Shown here piece by piece: positions 60,035 to 64,000 of a DNA stretch of 64,000 nucleotides (position 1 is its first letter; each line of letters starts with the position of its first letter). The DNA is from Nocardia colli (GTDB taxonomy: Bacteria; Actinomycetota; Actinomycetes; Mycobacteriales; Mycobacteriaceae), in the NCBI RefSeq assembly GCF_008704205.1, contig NZ_VXLC01000001.1, positions 558,001 to 622,000 on the forward strand. The letters run 5' to 3'. Below the pieces are notes generated by a model. It was not told where the DNA came from. It made no database searches and saw only the letters and a list, made by a program, of their open reading frames with translations. The position numbers and the translations under genes were made by a program.

Positions 60035-60068
60035 CAGGAGCCGCACCCCGAGTCGGGTGCGGCTCCTG
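60035..60068. terminator. Terminator after htdX
   Basis: Perfect 14-base arms (CAGGAGCCGCACCC and complement) with a short loop and a TTGTTT tail, between convergent htdX and the DUF5685 gene. Confidence 0.85.
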
Positions 60069-60102
60069 TTGTTTCGCCGAGAATCGTTACGCGGCAAGCA
60101 AT

Positions 60103-61245
60103 TCAGCAGCTGCAGTCGCAGCAACCACAGCAGTCGCCGCAACCGCAATCACAATCGTCGCAGCCGCAATCGCAGCCGCCGCAATCGCAATGGTTGATCC
60201 ACGGCTGCTTGCGTTCGCCGGTGCACGGCTGAGTGTGTTCGGCGCAGCAGGCGTACCCGGTGCAGTAGGAGCCGAGGATGAGCGTGAGGGACTCGCCCAG
60301 ACCGGGGCGCTGACCCGTACGCCGCGAGTCCATGCGGACGTCGGCGTGGTCGTGGGACATCCCGCAGGTGTGACCGGCCACCGCGCCGATGCCGTGGCCT
60401 AGTTTGCGCAGCACGGACGTCAACGGGTCGAGCAGCATCCAGCGGACGGTGGGCACCGTGTCCAGCTCGGCTTGCGCGACCGCTTCGCGCAGGCGCGAAT
60501 CCGATTCCCGCAGCAGGTCGTACGCCTGCGGCATGGTGGTGCCGGTGGCGGCGAGCGGATTGAATCTGCCGCGCTCCAGGTCCGTCTCGTAGTCCTGTAC
60601 CGCGTCGGCGAGGTGTGCGATCCGGCCGAATTGCCGGCCCGCCGTGCGCATTGCGTCGACGTTGTCCGGACGCTCGGCCAAAACCGCTGTGTGCGCGAAG
60701 AATTCGGCGGCGCAGAGCTGGGTCGGTGCGGTCAGTCGCGCGAGCGCGTCCGGGCCGTTGCCGGCGGCCTGCTCCAACTGCGTCTGCGTGTTCAACGCGG
60801 CGACGAGCGGTTCCACATCCAGGCCGATCCGCTGCGCGCTCACCTGCGCCTGTCCGGCCCATCGACTCGCGGCCTTCGCCATCGGCGTGCGGGCCAGGAC
60901 GGCGGCGTCGCCGTCCGCCACATGGTCGCGAACCTTGGCCGACGCCAGCAACAGTGACGCCGTCGCGGCCAGCCGCACCCCGGGCGAATTCGCCGAGGCG
61001 ACCGACGCGCGCTGCATCCCCCGCAGCGCGCACCGCCCCGCCTGCGTGCGTTCGACCGCGTTCGCGGACTGCGCCTCGGTGAGCACGCTCAGCACGATCG
61101 CGTCGACATTCGTTGTCGCCCGGGCCAATTGACCATGCCCGTCGCGTAACCCCAGACACAGCCCGCACATGTGCGTGCGCCACTCGGCCGCATCGATTCC
61201 ATACTTCGCCGCGCCGTGCGAACACGGCCTGAGCAACCCGAACAA
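60103..61245 (-). CDS. DUF5685 family protein with Cys-rich tail
   Basis: A 380-residue protein from a TTG at 61245 (LFGLLRPCSHG, the usual N-terminus of the family). It has a CxxC pair in THMCGLCLGLRDGHG, a helical middle with conserved His/Asp-rich positions (FGRIAHLADAVQDYETDLER), and a CCAEH near the end. The last 30 residues are an extraordinary cysteine-rich stretch made of DCxCG-type units with about 14 Cys. The family is common in Actinobacteria and its role is unknown; the tail could bind metal. The start remains uncertain as TTG is weakly supported. Confidence 0.72.
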   Translation of the reverse strand: MFGLLRPCSHGAAKYGIDAAEWRTHMCGLCLGLRDGHGQLARATTNVDAIVLSVLTEAQSANAVERTQAGRCALRGMQRASVASANSPGVRLAATASLLLASAKVRDHVADGDAAVLARTPMAKAASRWAGQAQVSAQRIGLDVEPLVAALNTQTQLEQAAGNGPDALARLTAPTQLCAAEFFAHTAVLAERPDNVDAMRTAGRQFGRIAHLADAVQDYETDLERGRFNPLAATGTTMPQAYDLLRESDSRLREAVAQAELDTVPTVRWMLLDPLTSVLRKLGHGIGAVAGHTCGMSHDHADVRMDSRRTGQRPGLGESLTLILGSYCTGYACCAEHTQPCTGERKQPWINHCDCGGCDCGCDDCDCGCGDCCGCCDCSC

Positions 61246-61395
61246 TTCCGCCCCGTTCTCCCCGGCTCGTCCTGGTCGGAGCCGGTCTGTGCTTGGTGAT
61301 CTCCGCACTCTGGCAGGCCGTCAACCGCGCGGCAACCGATACGCGCGGATCACCCCGTAACGGCGCGCCGAAGCCCGCCCCCGCCGAGCCGTCGG

Positions 61396-61995
61396 CTACT
61401 CCGCTTTCTTGCGTCCGGCCAGGCCGCGCCAGGCCAGATCGTCGAGCAGGTCGACCGCCTCGGCGACCTCGATGCGGCCGCTGGCCACCCGATCCGCGAT
61501 GGCCTCGCCCGCGCCGATCACGGCGGCCGCGACGATGTCGAAGTTGGTGCCGGGCTCGGGGTGCTTGGCGCTGGATTCCAGCAGCTTGGCGGTCAGTTCG
61601 ATGACCCGCTCGCGGGCGTTCTCGATCTCCGAGGCGAACGCCTGCTGGCCGATGGCCTGGCGATAGAGCACCTGCCAGGAGCGCCGGTTGCGGTCGACGA
61701 ACCCGAGGAAGCCCTCCAGCGCGACCCGCACCTGTTCGTGCGGGGAGAGCTGTGGATTGCCGGCGGGCACCACCGATTCGATGAAGCGCAGGCCCTCGCG
61801 CTGGATGCAGGCGCGGAACAGTTCGTCCTTGGAGCCGTAGTACAGATACAGCATCGGCTTGGATATCTTCGCCTCGGCGGCAATGGCATCCATCGATGTA
61901 TCGTGGAAGCCCTTGCGCGAGAACACCTCGACGGCGGCATCGAGCATCTGCTGCTCACGAACCGCCCGAGGAAGTCGCTTCGTTCCGCCCGCCAT
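61396..61995 (-). CDS. TetR-family regulator of the fadA2/fabG4 locus
   Basis: A 199-residue TetR protein. The DNA-binding domain is in residues 10-60 (REQQMLDAAVEVFSRKGFHD, then ISKPMLYLYYGSKDELFRAC). The rest is a helical ligand-binding domain. It corresponds in position to Rv0238 of M. tuberculosis, beside lpqI and near htdX. Its upstream region carries an operator-like TTACTC...GGTAA repeat, close to the palindrome in front of fadA2/fabG4, so autoregulation and control of those genes are likely. Confidence 0.85.
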   Translation of the reverse strand: MAGGTKRLPRAVREQQMLDAAVEVFSRKGFHDTSMDAIAAEAKISKPMLYLYYGSKDELFRACIQREGLRFIESVVPAGNPQLSPHEQVRVALEGFLGFVDRNRRSWQVLYRQAIGQQAFASEIENARERVIELTAKLLESSAKHPEPGTNFDIVAAAVIGAGEAIADRVASGRIEVAEAVDLLDDLAWRGLAGRKKAE

Positions 61996-62027
61996 CCACT
62001 CTCCTACCGCATGGTGAAGTTCATATA

Positions 62028-62044
62028 TTACTCCAAGGTAAGTT
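62028..62044. promoter_or_regulatory. Candidate TetR auto-operator
   Basis: TTACTCCAAGGTAAGTT lies 33 bp upstream of the tetR start. It matches the fadA2/fabG4 palindrome in 12 of the 14 core positions of TTACTC-2-GAGTAA. Confidence 0.6.
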
Positions 62045-62084
62045 CCGTGGGTCGCATTTGCTCACCAGTCGCGGAAACAGTGCC

Positions 62085-63248
62085 TCAGCAGCGCGGAAGC
62101 GCGCCCTTGAAGGTCGCCATGCGCAGCACGGACGCGTCCACCTGGGCGGCGGGCAGGCGGCCGGCCGCCACCGCCTGCTCCAGTTGGTCGAGCACGCTGG
62201 ACACGGCATCGGTGCTGATCCACAGCGCGTTGTCGGCGCCGGCGACCAGCGCGGCCTCCACCGCGTCCGCGATGGACAACCGGCTGGTGATCGCGGCCAT
62301 GCCGCTGAGATCGTCGGTGAAGATCGGCCCGTCGAACGGCGCGGCGCCGTACCCGCTGCCGCCGCGCAGCAGCGCCATGACCTGCGGGCTGATGCTGGCC
62401 GGCACGTCCGGGGTGGTGAGGCCGGGCACGTCGAGGTGGCCGACCATCACGCCCGCGCCGGACTTGATCAGGTTGCGGAACGGGACGAGGTCGACGTTCT
62501 GCAGGTCCGCGAGCGGCGGCGTGCGGACCGCGCCGCGGTGCGAATCGCCCGAGCCGGAGCCGTGGCCGGGGAAGTGCTTGAGCACGGTGCCGACACCGAC
62601 CTCACGCATGGCCCGGATATAGGCGTCGGCGTACTTGGTGACCACCGCGGGGTCGTCGGAGAAGGAACGGTCGCCGATCACCGAGTCGTCGGGCTGGCTG
62701 CTCACGTCGCTGTCCGGCGCGAAGTCCACCGTCACCCCGAGGTCCTTCAGCGCGCGGGCCCTGGTCAGCGTGGCGTCGTGGAACTGTTCGGGGGTCATGG
62801 TCTCGGCCGTCGCCCTGGCCGACGGCGCCTTGCCGATCAGGTTCCCCACCCGGGAGACGCGGCCGCCCTCCTCGTCGATGGTCACCATGAGCGGCACCTT
62901 GGCCGACTGCTTGACCTGGTCGAGCCGGCCGGAGGTGAGCAGCGTGAGGTCGGTCCAGCTGCCGACGAAGATGCCGCCGACCTGTTCGGTGCCCACTACA
63001 TTCGCGGCGTCCGCGTCGCCGGTGATGCCGACGGTCAGCAGCTGGGCCAGCTTCTGCCGCAGGGTGAACTGCGCGAGATAGCCGGCCGTGCAATCCGGTT
63101 TAACGGAAGTTGTTGTCCGCGTGGATGATCCGGCCGTCGACGCGGGACCGGCCACCGACGACGGGGCGGAGTCGCCGCCACCGCCGCTCGAGCAGGCGGT
63201 CGCGACGGCGGCCAGCACGGCGAGCATGAGCAGGGGCGTCTTCCGCAT
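62085..63248 (-). CDS. lpqI: Beta-N-acetylglucosaminidase lipoprotein LpqI
   Basis: A 387-residue glycoside hydrolase family 3 protein with a lipoprotein signal (AVAACSS type, LAAVATAC) and a Ser/Thr/Gly linker. The GH3 domain has VTIDEEGGRVSR and the family-3 NagZ signature GVGTVLKHFPGHGSGSGDSH, which holds the catalytic His and Asp. It removes N-acetylglucosamine from muropeptides outside the membrane for wall recycling. The ATG at 63248 is used in place of an in-frame TTG 9 bp earlier. It corresponds to Rv0237. Confidence 0.87.
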   Translation of the reverse strand: MRKTPLLMLAVLAAVATACSSGGGGDSAPSSVAGPASTAGSSTRTTTSVKPDCTAGYLAQFTLRQKLAQLLTVGITGDADAANVVGTEQVGGIFVGSWTDLTLLTSGRLDQVKQSAKVPLMVTIDEEGGRVSRVGNLIGKAPSARATAETMTPEQFHDATLTRARALKDLGVTVDFAPDSDVSSQPDDSVIGDRSFSDDPAVVTKYADAYIRAMREVGVGTVLKHFPGHGSGSGDSHRGAVRTPPLADLQNVDLVPFRNLIKSGAGVMVGHLDVPGLTTPDVPASISPQVMALLRGGSGYGAAPFDGPIFTDDLSGMAAITSRLSIADAVEAALVAGADNALWISTDAVSSVLDQLEQAVAAGRLPAAQVDASVLRMATFKGALPRC

Positions 63249-63417
63249 GGACGTCAACCGTACTGATCGCGCGGTATAGCAATACCAGGGGGTCGGCCGC
63301 GTGGTTACCCGGTCTGGATGTTCCGAGGCGCGGCGGATTCCGCGCGCCAGCAGGTGGGCCGGGCTCGGTCAAGGTAGCCTTAATCAACAGCCGTGAGTCT
63401 CCCACCAGGAGGTCATC

Positions 63418-63906
63418 GTGCCCTGCGATCTGATGCTCATTGCCTACGACGGGTCCGAGAACGCCAAGCGGGCCATCGAATACGCCGGGCGGTTCCTCAG
63501 CGCGGACCGAGCGATCGTGCTGACCGCGTGGGAGCCGATGGTGCGCCAGGCGGCCCGCCTGTCCGGGTTGTCCGGGGTGATGCAGCCGGAGTGGGTCCCC
63601 GACGAAGAGATCGAGGACGTCGCCTACGTCGACGCGCGCACGATCAACACCGAAGGCGTCCGGCTGGCCAAACTCGCCGGGCTCAATGCCGAGGCGCGCA
63701 CCGCCGAGTGCACCACCACCATCTGGAACGCCATCGTCGAATGCGCCGACGACCTGGACGTCGACATCATCGTCGCGGGCACCCGCGGCGCCACCGGCAT
63801 CCGCGCGCTCATGCACAGCAGCGTCGCCGACGCGGTGCTCAAGCACTGTCATCGCCCGGTCCTCATGGTCCCGCCCGGCAAGGAGCCCGCGGCCAGAACC
63901 GGCTAG
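63418..63906 (+). CDS. Universal stress protein family (UspA)
   Basis: A 162-residue protein from a GTG at 63418, which has AGGAGG well placed. It has the Usp fold: MLIAYDGSENAKRAIEYA at the start, the strand AIVLTAWEPM, and the ATP-loop region IIVAGTRGATGIRALMHSSV. The loop keeps G-2x-G-9x but the next residue, usually Gly, is Ser. It may still bind nucleotide. Single-domain Usp proteins act in stress and hypoxia adaptation. Confidence 0.83.
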   Translation: MPCDLMLIAYDGSENAKRAIEYAGRFLSADRAIVLTAWEPMVRQAARLSGLSGVMQPEWVPDEEIEDVAYVDARTINTEGVRLAKLAGLNAEARTAECTTTIWNAIVECADDLDVDIIVAGTRGATGIRALMHSSVADAVLKHCHRPVLMVPPGKEPAARTG

Positions 63907-63919
63907 CCGGAAGCTCGGT

Positions 63920-63935
63920 CGTGAGCGCGCTCACG
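63920..63935. promoter_or_regulatory. CRP/GlxR-like palindrome
   Basis: The 16-bp perfect palindrome CGTGAGCGCGCTCACG contains GTGA-6-TCAC, the core of CRP/FNR-type sites such as those of actinobacterial GlxR/Crp. It lies 44 bp before the next start codon. Binding is inferred. Confidence 0.45.
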
Positions 63936-63978
63936 GGTGGGTCTGGTTCGGCGGGCGCGGGGTTAGGGTCGAGGGACT

Positions 63979-64000
63979 ATGGATGGATTCCTGCTTGCTC
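63979..64000 (+). CDS. Start of next gene, partial
   Basis: An ATG at 63979 preceded by CGAGGGACT opens a frame (MDGFLLA) that runs off the window. Too short to identify; included as a probable gene start only. Confidence 0.35.

Noticed and set aside
1..64000. CRISPR array
   Set aside because: No regularly spaced repeats of 25-40 bp; the only tandem repeat is the coding 21-bp unit at 25134-25198.

Overview
The window is high-GC actinobacterial DNA from a mycolic-acid-forming member of the Mycobacteriales, most likely Nocardia or a close relative. The evidence is recognisable orthologues of the mycobacterial lpqI / TetR / htdX / fabG4 / fadA2 / fadE5 neighbourhood, an EphD-type hydrolase-reductase fusion, and a phage LysB (mycolyl-arabinogalactan esterase).

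Left chromosomal part (1-15 kb): a lipoprotein, a MazF-like toxin with a ribbon-helix-helix antitoxin, an acyl-CoA operon (thiolase-like TLP1, enoyl-CoA hydratase, TetR) divergent from a second crotonase, a secreted DUF4185 protein, an erythromycin-esterase-family protein behind an unusual promoter nested in an inverted repeat, a methyltransferase, two alpha/beta hydrolases, fadE5 and a diguanylate cyclase.

Accessory island (about 15.3-47.7 kb): nearly all on the minus strand. Read in the direction of transcription it has divergent XRE-type regulators with leaderless promoters (46.6-47.2 kb), lysB, a phage replication-like gene, and a tail operon (42.5-25.7 kb). The tail operon holds an NHL beta-propeller, a tail terminator candidate, a major tail protein, two tail chaperones with a -1 slippery site, an atypical tape-measure protein, baseplate-type proteins, three paralogous collagen-like fibre proteins, amidase, holin and a membrane coiled-coil protein. 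No capsid, portal, terminase, protease or integrase is visible, so it looks like a non-contractile, headless tail particle (F-type tailocin-like) rather than a prophage. Directly downstream lie two large polymorphic toxins with nearly the same N-terminal half and different C-terminal tips (a deaminase-like tip and an HExxH metallopeptidase-like tip). They are accompanied by SUKH and zinc-ribbon immunity candidates, an orphan toxin tip, and a frameshifted SUKH gene. Both toxins carry near residue 45 a short motif that resembles the extreme C-terminus of the tape-measure protein, which suggests the toxins may be cargo or tip effectors of the tail particle. This is the most novel system in the window. 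Two diverged copies of a small secreted-protein gene with about 400 bp of shared upstream DNA lie at 15.4-16.0 and 43.0-43.7 kb, on either side of the tail and toxin genes.

Right chromosomal part (47.9-64 kb): VanW-family protein, 6-phosphogluconate dehydrogenase, a secreted lipase-family protein that lacks its catalytic serine, ephD, then fadA2 divergent from fabG4-htdX, a DUF5685 protein with a cysteine-rich tail, a TetR regulator with a candidate operator shared with fadA2/fabG4, lpqI and a universal stress protein. In Mycobacterium tuberculosis fadE5 lies next to fadA2; here they are 42 kb apart with the island between them. Several operators and terminators are called from palindromes alone and are marked as inference.
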